Source: Acanthosepion esculentum (Eukaryota > Mollusca > Cephalopoda > Sepiida > Sepiidae). Taken from it: 64,000 bases of DNA. Positions 10,959 through 64,000 of this stretch are shown piece after piece. The stretch covers positions 10,827,203 to 10,891,202 of the forward strand of contig OZ038480.1 of NCBI GenBank assembly GCA_964036315.1, written 5' to 3'. Position numbers and translations under genes: made by a program. Numbering within the stretch: the stretch's first letter is position 1; the number at the start of each line of letters is the position of its first letter. Below the pieces are notes generated by a model. The model saw only the letters and a list, made by a program, of their open reading frames with translations. It ran no database searches and was not told the origin of the DNA.

Positions 10959-12965
10959 TATGTCAAGTTGGACTTTGTATTTAAAAAAAAAATTTTTTTT
11001 TTTTAATTGCTTAAAATCCCAAGTCCATTCTTATACAGGATGAGGTTTTTATTTTTTGACATTCCAAAAGGGAAAAGTCTTCATTTATTGTTTCATAAGA
11101 GAAATAAAACTCCTCAAAATATCTTGTTCGTTTATTCATTTTTATTTGCCTGATTTCATTGGAAACAATTTATCTTGGCAGGTATCAGATTTTTTTTTTT
11201 TTTTATATATATAATTTCAACATTTCTTTGCTAGAATAACATTGTCACTTTATTTTTGCAAGTGTTTATTATAGTACCACATTGACCCAATTATATTTTG
11301 AGAGGTGTTGAAAAGTTCTTGCCTATACTAAAAAAAAAATCTTTTTGAGAAGTAGTTTGAACTGAGAACCATTCAGCTCCCCACTCATAGTAATTCAATT
11401 CTTCAATATAGATAATGAAAGATATTTTTATTTTTTTAATTCAAAATCCGTTGCCAAGTTTTTTTGTATTAATTATTTAAATTCCTTTTGATACATAGGA
11501 CAGTTATGTAAAAATATGGTCAACATTTGACAAATGGAATGACAGTGAAGGAGAAAAAAGTGTGGTGTGGGGAATAATAAGTTCCATGTATATCACAGCC
11601 TTTTCTTAAAGAAATATGACTTAGAAAATAGAAGTGACAATTCTGATAACACTTAAACTGTAGAAGTTCCTGAAGCAACAGAAAAAATATTCAACAAGCA
11701 ACAGCAAATATTTGGCTTGAAAAATAATTCATAAAATTAAGGGGGGGGGGGTCAATGTTCCCTTTTTTTTTTCCATATAAGAAAGTATTTATATTTGGCA
11801 TTACAGCAATAAAATTTAAAACCTTCAAATCTGCTAATATTAAGAACAATTAAACATCTTTGGCCTTTGCAAATGCTACTGATAAAATAGTCACTAATCT
11901 GTATACAAGAATAAATTATATAAATGCTTCACTGTTAAATTTAATTTTAATCTGTAGGCATTTAATGTTTCAACATATTGCAAAAAATGTTTTTTTTTTT
12001 TGCAAGATGTTAGAACTTGATCAATGATTAGTATTGGGGGTGGGGACACTGACAATGTATATCTTCCCAAAGCAAACACAGATTTCAAAAATTTTGTTTT
12101 GTATTTTAAAACTTTTACCTTCATTGGGAATTTATTTTGCATTTTGACAATATTAAAATTATGCCTACACTGTAAGCTGAAGATATGGCTGTAAAATATG
12201 AACAAGTAATCAAAATAAAATAAAAAAACTGCCTGGCGAATGGTGCTCTGTTCTCGCACAATCTTACGACAGAAGAGAGATATCTGCAGCAGAGAAATAA
12301 AGAGAGCATGTTTTTTTTTATTTCTTTTTGCATCAGTCTCTGTTTTTCTTGCATCTGCAAGTATGCAGAATAAATACTAGCTTAAAAGTATTTGAATATC
12401 AACCAAAATGCAAAATTTTAGAAACGCGCGCGCGCGCGCTCTCTCTATATATATATCTCCCCAGATAAAATGAGTACAATTCCAATGTTTGTAACAATTA
12501 ATTTAAAAGAGGGGTCAATACAAATTTGAGCAATAGGTCATTTGAAATCAATGATCGCAACAAACAAGAGCAGATGCAAACGGATATATACTGTACACCA
12601 GACAATGTCATTTCCTAAGAAAAATTAAGCGTTAATCTAACAAAATTCTAGACAAGCTACATTCATTGATTTAAAATCTGCAGGTCATGACCCATTTATG
12701 AAAAGTAGTTTCTTGATTTTTGCTTCTTCTCTTAGTTTAAATTTAATGTAATCCTTTTTGATTGGTTGATCTGAGTAAAGCCCACGAACCTTATAACACC
12801 CCTGCCTCTTTTCTTTATTTTTTTGTAAAAAGAGGCTGTATTTTGCTTTTAAGTCTGAATAAATCATTCACTCACCAGTAATTTACAATCGCCTGATGAG
12901 ATACATTGATATGCATTGAAACATGGCTGCAATTGTGTAGCGTTTTTTATGTAATATCCTAAAAT

Positions 12966-13000
<35 letters not shown>

Positions 13001-13780
13001 AGACTTTTTCCATTAAAACCTGAATAATCCAACACAACACTGCCCTCAGCAATACTGAGAATAATTATTACTAAATTGTTATAAACAATTTTCTTTATCC
13101 AAGGGATGCTCCGAAAGCAATGCCTCTTATTATTTTTTTTTTTTTTTTCTACAGAAGCAATATCATTTCACATGCAAAATGAGAATGGTGCCAATCTAAA
13201 GGGAATGAAAACAATTTTTTAAAAGCTGAAGTAAATAATTATCTGTAATTATTCAAATGTCTCATATTCTTAAGATAAGAGAACTTCTACTAGAATTAAA
13301 TATGAGAAAATACATGTGTGTGGCAGTCTTTTAAAAGACCTCCTCCCAACATGGAACCAGAACTTCTGCTACTTACACACAATAGAACAGAGAGCACAAA
13401 CTTAGGAAACATAAACTATAAACCTCTTCAAAAAGACAAATGAATTTGCTGAGAGTGCTTGGGACAATAATCATTATGGACGGTTCCTGCACTCTCTTAC
13501 CACAAAAGAAAAAAATGTAGGATCATTAAAAAAAAATTTCCTTGTCACATTCAAAGAAAGAAACATGTATAAAAGAAAGGTTGCTGCCTAAATATACTAT
13601 ATGTTTGTGTGTGTGGCAGACAGAGAGCATATTTTTTAAAGTTTTCTCATGTGCTGAGGCCAATAGATGCAACACACACACACATCTAAAATAAAAAACA
13701 GCACATCTATTCAAACATAGGCATCCAATAAAATAACATCTGAAGTAATAAAAATGTTGCCTTCAAAATAAATCAATGAC

Positions 13781-13817
<37 letters not shown>

Positions 13818-13940
13818 GATAAAAATATAGTTATAAAGTATGTTATATTTATGGGTTAAAGTGCTTGACGATTGCATTTAAACATGAAACAGACGTTTGC
13901 CACTGGGTGTTGACTTCAATGTCCACTTTTTATTTATTTA

Positions 13941-13951
<11 letters not shown>

Positions 13952-13994
<43 letters not shown>

Positions 13995-14070
13995 GTGCGT
14001 GTATGTGTCTATATGTGTGCGTATATATGCATGTATATATATGTGTGCATATATATGCATGTATATATGT
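13952..14070. repeat. (TA)n plus TATG/TGTGC microsatellite
   Basis: A TA run followed by imperfect ATGTGTGCATATATGC units. Confidence 0.9.
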
Positions 14071-14289
14071 GTGTATTTGGACAGCAATCCCTTCTTTATA
14101 CAAGTTTCATTAAAAACAACTGACAAGAAGTTTTTATTCAATTTTTTTCCGTGTTAAATTTTTTTTTCTTTTCTCGACATAAATTCTGCAGAAATTGTCC
14201 TCATGTTCTGTATGTCCAAGCACTTTTGGTTATACTTTTAGCCATTATGAAGGATGCTTTTGTTTTAACTGAATGTATGTTTCATTTTC

Positions 14290-14840
14290 CAAGAACAGTC
14301 AGCACATTGTGGCTGCGTTCATAGTTAATATTATTGAGTGTTGGCTTTTTCTTTTTTATTAATAATGCTTCCATTATTTTTAGCTTTTTTTTATTTTTAC
14401 ATGTGGCTGGTATTTGTATTGTCAACGACAATGTTGCGGATTGAGTTTGGTAGAATTCTCTGTGTAGTAAAAGGAGACCTAATTGAGCTATTGTCAGAGA
14501 GATGTAACACAAGTCTTCTTGTTAGGTATGTTTTAGTATACCCAACCCAAATTATGACTTTGGATTGATCAAGAACATGAGAATTCGTAAATAATATTGG
14601 TTCTCTGTAATTTGGATCTTGCAGTCGAGTTGTTAATGATGAGGTTTGTGGTTTTAAATTTTTTATAGTAGTTAATTAATTTAATTTTCTTGTTTTTGTT
14701 GACTGGAGTTGTATATTTCTTTATAATGTTTCTAAGGGAAAATTCATTCTGCTTATAGTTACCATGCATTTGATTTTTATAGAGAATGTTAATGTTGTTA
14801 TTTGCATGTTCAATGTTGCTATTGGTTACCTTAGAAAAAA
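14290..14840 (-). pseudogene. Penelope-like element remnant (RT end and GIY-YIG region)
   Basis: Reverse-strand translation in pieces gives KFKTTNLIINNSTARSKLQ, TNIIYEFSCS and, after frameshifts, KKLKIMEALLIKKKKPTLNN. These match the order in Penelope-like proteins: a Lys-rich linker, a T-N-V-V-Y-E-F-x-C motif, then an E-A-L-x-I-K-x-x-K-P-x-L-N motif of the GIY-YIG endonuclease. Stops and frameshifts show that it is dead. Confidence 0.65.
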
Positions 14841-15114
14841 AAGTCTAATTGGTGATCTATCAACTGATTTGGAAAACCGTTATTAACTAGCACTTCACGT
14901 TGTTAAGTTTTATCAAGAGAAACGAACAAAAAGATGAATTCTCGTACGCTCTCATGAAGAAATTTTTATAATGCCTATTTTATATCTAAGTTGACATTGA
15001 TAAGTAAAATTATGGTGGTAAGAGTTTTTACTTTGGGGTTTTTTGTATAACAAAGTAATGAATATATTATTACTAGATTTTTACTTTATATATTACTATT
15101 ATTCACAAGAATGT

Positions 15115-15590
15115 CCAATATATGTATTGAAGTTGCCAAACACAAAGATATTTACAAGCAGCTGTAGAGAGAGAGGACCTTATCAAAAATACTGTCTAGC
15201 ACGCAACAGTCACAAGAGGAAGGAGAACAATTGAGAAAGAAGAGATAGCTGACTGAGTTTAGTAAAGAAAGATGGAGACACATGTAAGAATGGTTTGGAG
15301 ACTCAAGAGAGAGTTCCATAAAAAAAAAAGTGGAAGATTCACAAACATTAAAAGTAAGGCCATGCAAGTGGATGCTAAAGTCGTTCCTAAAGAGAGAAAG
15401 ATAGTCAGGAACCGAGAATTCAGAGGAGAAGATTGAAGAAGAAAGAAAGAATTCAAATTAGTTTCGGAGAGAGTAGATGTCTGGAGAGTGTTCCAAGAGG
15501 AATGATTCCACACTACAGAAATTGGTCTGAATGCCATGAATGTTGGGGAAAGAAAGGTTAAATGGTTTAGGTGTTTTTTTGTCAAGCTAG
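15115..15590 (-). pseudogene. Non-LTR retrotransposon endonuclease remnant
   Basis: Minus-strand pieces such as LNSRFLTIFLSLGTTLAST, NSVSYLFFLNCSPSS and DKVLSLYSCL resemble an APE-type endonuclease region that I recall from LINEs of marine invertebrates. The following F-V-F-G-D-F-N motif appears here out of frame near 15115-15140. No intact frame remains. Confidence 0.5.
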
Positions 15591-15957
15591 CTTCATTTTA
15601 GTTTGTTGGTTGCTTATTGTCACTGCATATTATTTAAATTAGGAAAAGGCCAAGAATAATAGTAGCCGTCATTTGTCTAAGGTAACATATGATAGCTGGG
15701 AATTGGCACACACTGCAGCATAGTATTGCTTTGGGGTTGCCCACCAGAAGCGCTTGCAGGGACACCTTTCAATGCACGACAGGGTACTGCAAGAATCACT
15801 ATATTATGTGACTGTTGACCAGAGCATCCTCTCTAGACACTACACAAGAGTTCAGGCTGGCTACCAGTCAGGATGCAGCAACCAGAAAACTGCCAACCTG
15901 ATACCTTCAGCAAGAAGAGACATCATCACTATCTACTCATATAATCATTATTAAGGC

Positions 15958-16010
15958 CTTAGAAGAAAGGAACCCGAAAATGTATCCAAAACAGGGAACA
16001 AGGGGGAGGA
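15958..16010 (+). repeat. Dispersed repeat A, fragment
   Basis: AGAAAGGAACCCGAAAATGT and AACAGGGAACAAGG resemble the middle of repeat A. Degenerate. Confidence 0.35.
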
Positions 16011-17520
16011 GTATGAACTGGGTGATAGGGAGACCTATATATTCCTATTAAAAAACAAACAAAAAAAAGAAACCTATAAAACTAAATAATCTTCAGCTGG
16101 GGTCACTGGATGAATTAACTGGGGTGCAGCGAGGGTGGGAGGGTTAAATATGACTTTTACATCTTACCTATATTAGCATGATGAATTAATGTATCTCCAA
16201 AAATTTGCTAAAAAAGAGCATAACATAATGAAAAAAGCCCCAAACATGATAAAAACAAAGTTTTATCATCAAAATGTTTATGTTATTATTAAGAGGAAAG
16301 ACCAAAGTATTTTTATTTTTTATTACTTTCTAGCACATTCAAAATTTTCAGCTAAAAATCTTGTTTTTCTTGCATCAGCAGGTGGGGCAAAGATTAGGGT
16401 GGGAAATTTATTGTCTTTTTTGCAGTAAAAAGTCGTCCACAGTTTTAGAAATTCTTGCAAAAATCAAATAATTGTTGGATTTTAATTAAATTTTTAGAAC
16501 TTATTCCCAAAATGAATACAATTATTTTTTGGAATTTTTTTTACATCTGTTGCCCCCACTTAATTTTATGAAATTTCAAGAAATTAAAATTCCACCCTCT
16601 TCATATTTACATTAGTTAAAAAGAGGGCCACTTGGAGAATATAAATCATCAATTTGTTTTTTGTCAAAGAGAAAAACCATTTACTGAAAATCTGCTCTGA
16701 ATCATAAAATAAAAATGCAATAAAACTATGACATTATTTAATTAGAAAAGCTTTCAATTGCTTTATAAATAATATATATTAAGAACACTATTGTCTTAAT
16801 AAAAAAATTTTTTTCAATGAATAATGTATTTTTACAAGAATTGTTTCCATTTTTTTTAAATTTTAATTAGAATAATTTATTAAGTTTTAAATCTTAAAAT
16901 TCTGTATTTCACCCTTTTAGATGATATTATTAAGTAAAAACTATATTTACTAATAATCATAAATGAAAAAACTTAGTACAAATCATCAATATTTTTAAAA
17001 GAATTATGAAGTTTTTTGTATGTGTATAAGCATGCCAATTTTTGTAGATATGGACACCCATACATAACATTATCAGAAAATAAAATCGATAACTATTGTA
17101 AATTTAAAACCAGAAAGTATCTAAAATTCAATAAAACATTAAATTAAGGAGAATATTTTCTTAAATTTTTAAGATTACTGTTACTTAAAAATTATATATA
17201 AAAGGCACTCACATTATATTCAATTATTTTTATGACTAAAGCCACCACAGAACAACATTAGATAAACATTAATCTGTCAAACATGCCAACAGCTTAAATA
17301 AACAGCTATCATTGTGTTAAAAAAATGCATTTCTGTGATATTTTAAACTTAAAGTAAACAATATTTATTTCAAATCAGATTAATTATACTTTAATTCAGC
17401 CAATATTCCTCAAATAAAGTTTCAGAAAAGTACATTTTTTGAAGATTTTTTTAATAAATAGAATTAAATTGCAATGAAAGAAGACTAAAAATTGGCGCTA
17501 ATCAGCTATTTTAGCAAAAA

Positions 17521-17970
17521 AAAATCCTTCCAGTCAATTTAAATTAGTTTTTGAAATACTGTAAAGTATTTTGCTTATTGGAAATATTAAATTTAATCTA
17601 TTAACTTTGAATTAAAACTAAAATAAAAGATTCAAAAAAGTTTTTTCATTTTTAAAAACTCATTTTAAATATTAGGTATCGCTTTTTTTGAAGGTACCTA
17701 CTTTAGAAAGAACTGGAAACCCAATCTTATACAGGAAACAAAGGATAAACCTCTACTCCTGTTCAAAAGAAGTGTGAAAAAACAAAAAAGAAACTCCTTC
17801 CTGTAAATTTAAATAAGTTTTTTAAAATTCAGCAAGGTATTTTGCTTATTGGAAATATTAAATTTAATCTATTAGTTAGAAATTAAAATTAAAATAAAAG
17901 CTTCAAGAAAGATTATTTTCAAAAATTCATTTCAAACCTTAGTAATTGCATTTCCTTTGAAGGTACCGAT
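17521..17970. repeat. Direct duplication flanking a repeat A copy
   Basis: 17521-17700 and 17786-17970 are about 180-bp direct repeats sharing TATTTTGCTTATTGGAAATA and TTTGAAGGTACC. Between them lies a repeat A fragment (17706-17776). Confidence 0.75.
17706..17776 (+). repeat. Dispersed repeat A, fragment
   Basis: AGAACTGGAAACCCAATCTT and AGGAAACAAAGGATAAACCT, then TTCAAAAGAAGTGTGAA, match the 3' half of repeat A. Confidence 0.7.
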
Positions 17971-18606
17971 GCTAATGTCTGCAATTATTTACAGAAGAAA
18001 AGGCTGCAAATTTCAAATCTCACAATCCATATAACATTTTAATATATAAGGAAATTTTTCATTTCTTTCTGTACATTCAATTAAAATCATCTTTTCCTCA
18101 GTAGTTAAAAAAACATTTGTGATACGTTTAAAAGCCAGTTTGAGTTGAATATAAAAATGGTGGATTAAATAAATGATTTTCAATGATATAAACATAATTT
18201 GAGGAATCTTCTTTGAAAATTCGAAATGAAGACAACTGCTTTTCTATAAAATTCTGCTTTTGCAACCAAAAATGGTAAAATAAAAAATTTGAAAAAAAAA
18301 AGGGTTTTTTTTTGTTTTTTTTAACTTATGAGGTCAAATAATGACAGGGGGAAATTTACAGTTTACTAGGAGTGCAAAAAAAAAGTCAGAGAAATTTGAA
18401 AAATTGAAGTGATGAACAAAGAAGAGAAAATGAATTGAAAATAGAAATGGAAGAAAAAGGAGAATAATGAAGAAATAAAAAAGACTGCAAATGAAGACAA
18501 GAAAAAATATAAATTAATAAAAAAAAAAATAACCAAGTAATAAAAGAACATTTCTACAAGAAACAGCATCAAAAATGGTCCCCTGCCCCGAAACTTTGCT
18601 TCATTT

Positions 18607-61026
<42,420 letters not shown>

Positions 61027-61321
61027 CTGCAAAAAAGACATATATCACTTTTTACATTAAATCATTGAAATAAAGTAATTAATTTTGATGTTTAATGTGC
61101 GTTTAGGCAAATTAAAAGTAACAAGATCATCTGTTGATTGACTCATTACTTCTTTGTTAAACATATACAGTAGGAAACATATTCTACTACACTGCAATAG
61201 AAAGTAACATTACTCTGTAAAAAGAGGAGGGAAAATCTAAACTAAGTGAATAGTTTTCACATTTTAATACATTTTTGAATAAAGGTAGATGACTGATTAT
61301 TTATTATTAAAGAAAACAAAG

Positions 61322-61365
<44 letters not shown>

Positions 61366-61731
61366 CAGGGTGTCCATAAAGTTTGTGTGCACTTTAAAAA
61401 ATTTATAACTTTATTTGTCTTTACGATAGAAATAATCTGTAAAAATGTTATAAAGTTGAATGTACCTAGTTTTAAGTATAGCTAAAATAACTAATGTGAT
61501 TTCAGGCATTACTGTAAATCAGTTGGCAAATGTTTTCCGTGAACTGCAAAATCGTATTACCCTTTGTATTGCTAATGATGGAGGACATGTGGAAACTTAA
61601 ATAAAATTTCAATAAAACCTTAAAAAATATAGATTTAGTTCTTTCTAATCCTTTTTACAAATTATTTCTATCGCAAATACAAATAAAGTTATAAATTTTT
61701 TAAAGTGCACACAAACTTTATGGACACCCTG
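61366..61731. mobile_element. Mariner-type deletion derivative
   Basis: CAGGGTGTCCATAAAGTTTG starts the left TIR, and the inverted right end is the same for about 50 bp. It is flanked by TA on both sides, as for Tc1/mariner. The interior keeps a transposase end on the plus strand: VFRELQNRITLCIANDGGHV, cf. the family's R-x-x-x-C-I-x-x-x-G-G-H motif. Confidence 0.88.
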
Positions 61732-63342
61732 TATATGAAATTAAATTTATATAAAAAGTTTTTATTGCCTAAGGTGGCTATTATGAAGTTAGCATTTGAA
61801 GTCATATTTCATAATTGACTTCTGGCAGTGAACATGTTGAAAAAAAAACAAAAGAAAAAAAAAACAGAACCCCCAAAAAACTACTAAAGAAAATGTCAGG
61901 TGGCTTATTTACTTTATCAATACTTTTAGTAAAACTCCAAAATCTCAAAACCCTACACATCAAAAAATCAACCAACCAAATATAGCAACAACATATTAAA
62001 GTGTATATAACATTTAATGCCATGTTGCATTTCTACCAATTCCCGGTCAGTTCCATTATATTGAAATGCCTGTTTTTCAAAAAATTCCTCAAATACAATG
62101 GATAAAGTTAAAATTTTAAAATAACTATAACAGATCGTATTTGAGCATATTTTTAAAAATCACAATCACAATGGAATGCAAATTTTATCACAGTTACAAT
62201 AAGTTTGTCTATGTAATTTACCCATGAAGATGATCTTGGAAAAGGTCGAAAGTACTTGGGTTAAAAAAAAAACGATGGTGCCTTCCTTGACGAATTTCAT
62301 CTTAACATCAAGAAAATGATTAGACAACTGCAAAGGATCAGTATAAAAATAAGTAAACACAATGTCTATATTATTCAATGAAATATATATATATAAACAA
62401 ATCATAACCCCCACATACATAAACAGACACCATATACTTCTCTCTTTAAAATATACACTTTTCTCTCATTAGAACAACTATAATCTATCACTTACAGTCC
62501 ATAAGTGAAAGAAAACTTTTCAGTCCATATGAGAGCCCAATGTATGATACAGAACAAATAATAAGAATAATTAGGAAAAAACCTTAAAAATCCATAGTCA
62601 GTAATAAATTTATTTCAATGAATATAAACATTTCATCAGACCGACTACATTTTATGAAATGGAATCAAGATATGCCAGACAAACAGATATACAAAGGTAG
62701 AAAAATAAAAAATATAAGATAATACAATACTAAAAACAAATTGATCAGGTAATGAAAAAGGAAAGTTAAATTTAAAACAAACTTACAAGAATGTGTCAAA
62801 TAAAGTTCACAGAGGAATGGATTAAAATGGTGCCTATTTAAATAGCATCATCATCATCATCATCATCATATAATCATCAACCTCATAATACTAATGATAA
62901 TAATAAAAAATATAATATACTTATAGGAAAAATATATATATTATTGTAAACAAAAAATAAAATTAAAGATAAAAATACATACACACATACACATAAAAAC
63001 CAAGAACATATATATATATATATACACACACATATATATGTAACAAAAATAATGACTAGTAATAATAAAAATAATAATGAAAATAATAATAGTAAAAAAT
63101 AAAAATTAATAAATGAAACATAAAAATATAAAAAATAATAATAAAAATAAATAATGATAAATAATAACAATAATAATAAAAAATAGTGGTAAAAATAATA
63201 AACACTATATATGATGTAGGCATTTGCATGATAATCACATAAATAATCAAATACATCTACAGAACCATATATACTTGTGCAATAAGAACATACAAATATA
63301 TATACACATACATACATACGAACACATGTACACATAAATGCT

Positions 63343-63378
<36 letters not shown>

Positions 63379-63419
63379 CATACAATTAAAAACCTAATTT
63401 ACAAATGCATTACCCACAA

Positions 63420-63880
63420 AATAAATCTTTTTAGGGTAAATTAAATCTATTTTTATTTCGACATTTGAAAATAATTTCATTTCTTTGGTTCAACAGTTGG
63501 CCTGCATTTTTGCATTTAATTCTTAGGATTTTTTCCTGTAGGCATAGATTGCATCTATTCCAGTTGTTGGGAGTTTGTGATTGACAGATGATATACTATT
63601 TAATCTGTGGGGTGAAGCCTCTATCATTAAGTCTCTAGAAATGTTTAAAGAGAGCAGTTTGGTGCATTAAAGAAGCATCAGAGAAGGAATGCCTGTGATT
63701 GTAGAACCTCTGTTTCCAATTTCCAGCAGAGATAACGATGTATACTTTTTTATCATCAATATTTATTTTTGGAAAGATGGTAGCTAGGTATACAACATTT
63801 TCTGAATTACAAATGCCACCAACTGGGCAGTTGGTTTTGGTTTTACAATTGCAAGGTCTTGTTATATATATGTTGCTGTC
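63420..63880 (-). pseudogene. Penelope-like GIY-YIG endonuclease remnant
   Basis: The minus strand reads DKKVYIVISAGNWKQRFYNH then RHSFSDASLMHQTALFKHF. Later come RCNLCLQEKI and LNQRNEIIFKCRNKNRFNL, which match the end of Penelope-like proteins (Y-I-G-S...K-x-R-F-x-x-H...S-F; C-x-L-C-L-x-E-K; L-N-x-R-x-E-x-x-x-K-C-R-H-x-N-K-F). Internal stops and the altered YIG (YIV) show decay. Confidence 0.82.
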
Positions 63881-63977
63881 ATAAAATGATTTTAATATTT
63901 TATTGTTGTGTGTGTCAATAATATTATATATGTTGTTTGTGCAGGAATAACTAATTTTTAGAGTTTTTCTATTAAAT

Positions 63978-64000
63978 ATTTATATATATATATATATATA
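63978..64000. repeat. (TA)n microsatellite at window end
   Basis: A TA run cut by the window edge. Confidence 0.9.

Larger units (their letters stand above)
6534..13890. other. OSTF1 3' UTR and convergent intergenic DNA, first part
   Basis: No gene recognised. It holds the OSTF1 3' UTR of unknown length, a TIR element (7293-8058), microsatellites (TA at 8286-8308 and 10921-10957, CT at 9914-9989, GC/CT/TA near 12425-12456) and a Penelope-terminus-like piece near 10680-10900. The rest is AT-rich sequence with poly-A/T tracts. Confidence 0.7.
13900..18606. other. Convergent intergenic DNA, second part
   Basis: No host gene recognised. Contains microsatellites (13786-13814, 13952-14070), Penelope and LINE endonuclease remnants on the minus strand, two fragments of repeat A and a direct duplication near 17.5-18.0 kb. 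The stretch 16050-17500 is extremely AT-rich without recognisable content. The TP53BP1 3' UTR lies at the right edge. Confidence 0.7.
61027..64000. other. TP53BP1 intron continuing past the window
   Basis: Contains the mariner derivative, a CAT run (62849-62877), an AT-rich ATAATAA simple-sequence field (63050-63200), TA runs and a Penelope remnant. No TP53BP1 exon recognised. Confidence 0.7.

Noticed and set aside
62166..62420. 84-codon minus-strand frame
   Set aside because: Begins in AT-rich DNA with low-complexity residues. A resemblance of part of it to repetitive cephalopod sequence could not be tied to a named element.
62883..63335. 150-codon minus-strand Phe/Tyr/Leu-rich frame
   Set aside because: Translation of an ATAATAA-type simple-sequence field.

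Overview
The window is invertebrate nuclear DNA, most likely from a cephalopod of the octopus type. It is strongly AT-rich, has multi-kilobase introns and long (TG)n/(TA)n tracts, and carries many tRNA-derived SINEs, Penelope-like fragments, RTE-like LINE fragments and palindromic MITEs. The species cannot be fixed from sequence alone. Two conserved metazoan genes are present and point toward each other.

Plus strand, 844-6533: the last four coding exons of OSTF1 (osteoclast-stimulating factor 1), covering ankyrin repeats and the acidic C-terminus. The SH3-encoding exons lie before the window. Minus strand, 61026 down to 18607: the last eight coding exons of TP53BP1 (53BP1), comprising a basic linker and the tandem BRCT domains. 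The Tudor and N-terminal exons lie beyond 64000. All intron phases agree within both genes. Between the genes (6534-18606) I see no gene, only AT-rich DNA with transposon remnants.

The most remarkable region is the 18.3-kb TP53BP1 intron between 36490 and 54750. It holds a truncated LTR-element end (37857-38914) and about 135 tandem copies of an 81-bp satellite (39210-44504 and 48962-54652). The satellite is split by a nearly intact, very young Ty3/gypsy-like LTR retrotransposon (44505-48961; 389-bp LTRs with one difference seen; 5-bp target duplication CTATT). Because 81 is a multiple of three, the satellite stays open for over a thousand codons in two forward frames and for 580 codons in one reverse frame; I treat these as artefacts. 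The retrotransposon has gag with two zinc knuckles and a pol in the -1 frame (protease, RT, RNase H, D,D35E integrase). The overlap holds a textbook frameshift signal: GGGAAAC in the gag frame, a 6-nt spacer, an 11-bp stem and a possible pseudoknot. Pol carries one in-frame TGA in RNase H.

Other introns hold further structure: composite 5S rRNA + tRNA SINEs, a patchwork duplication built from scrambled neighbouring intron pieces (34965-35780), a near-perfect 175-bp palindrome, a mariner deletion derivative, hAT-like elements, Penelope GIY-YIG remnants, hammerhead-like cores, and an old decayed integrase related to the young LTR element.
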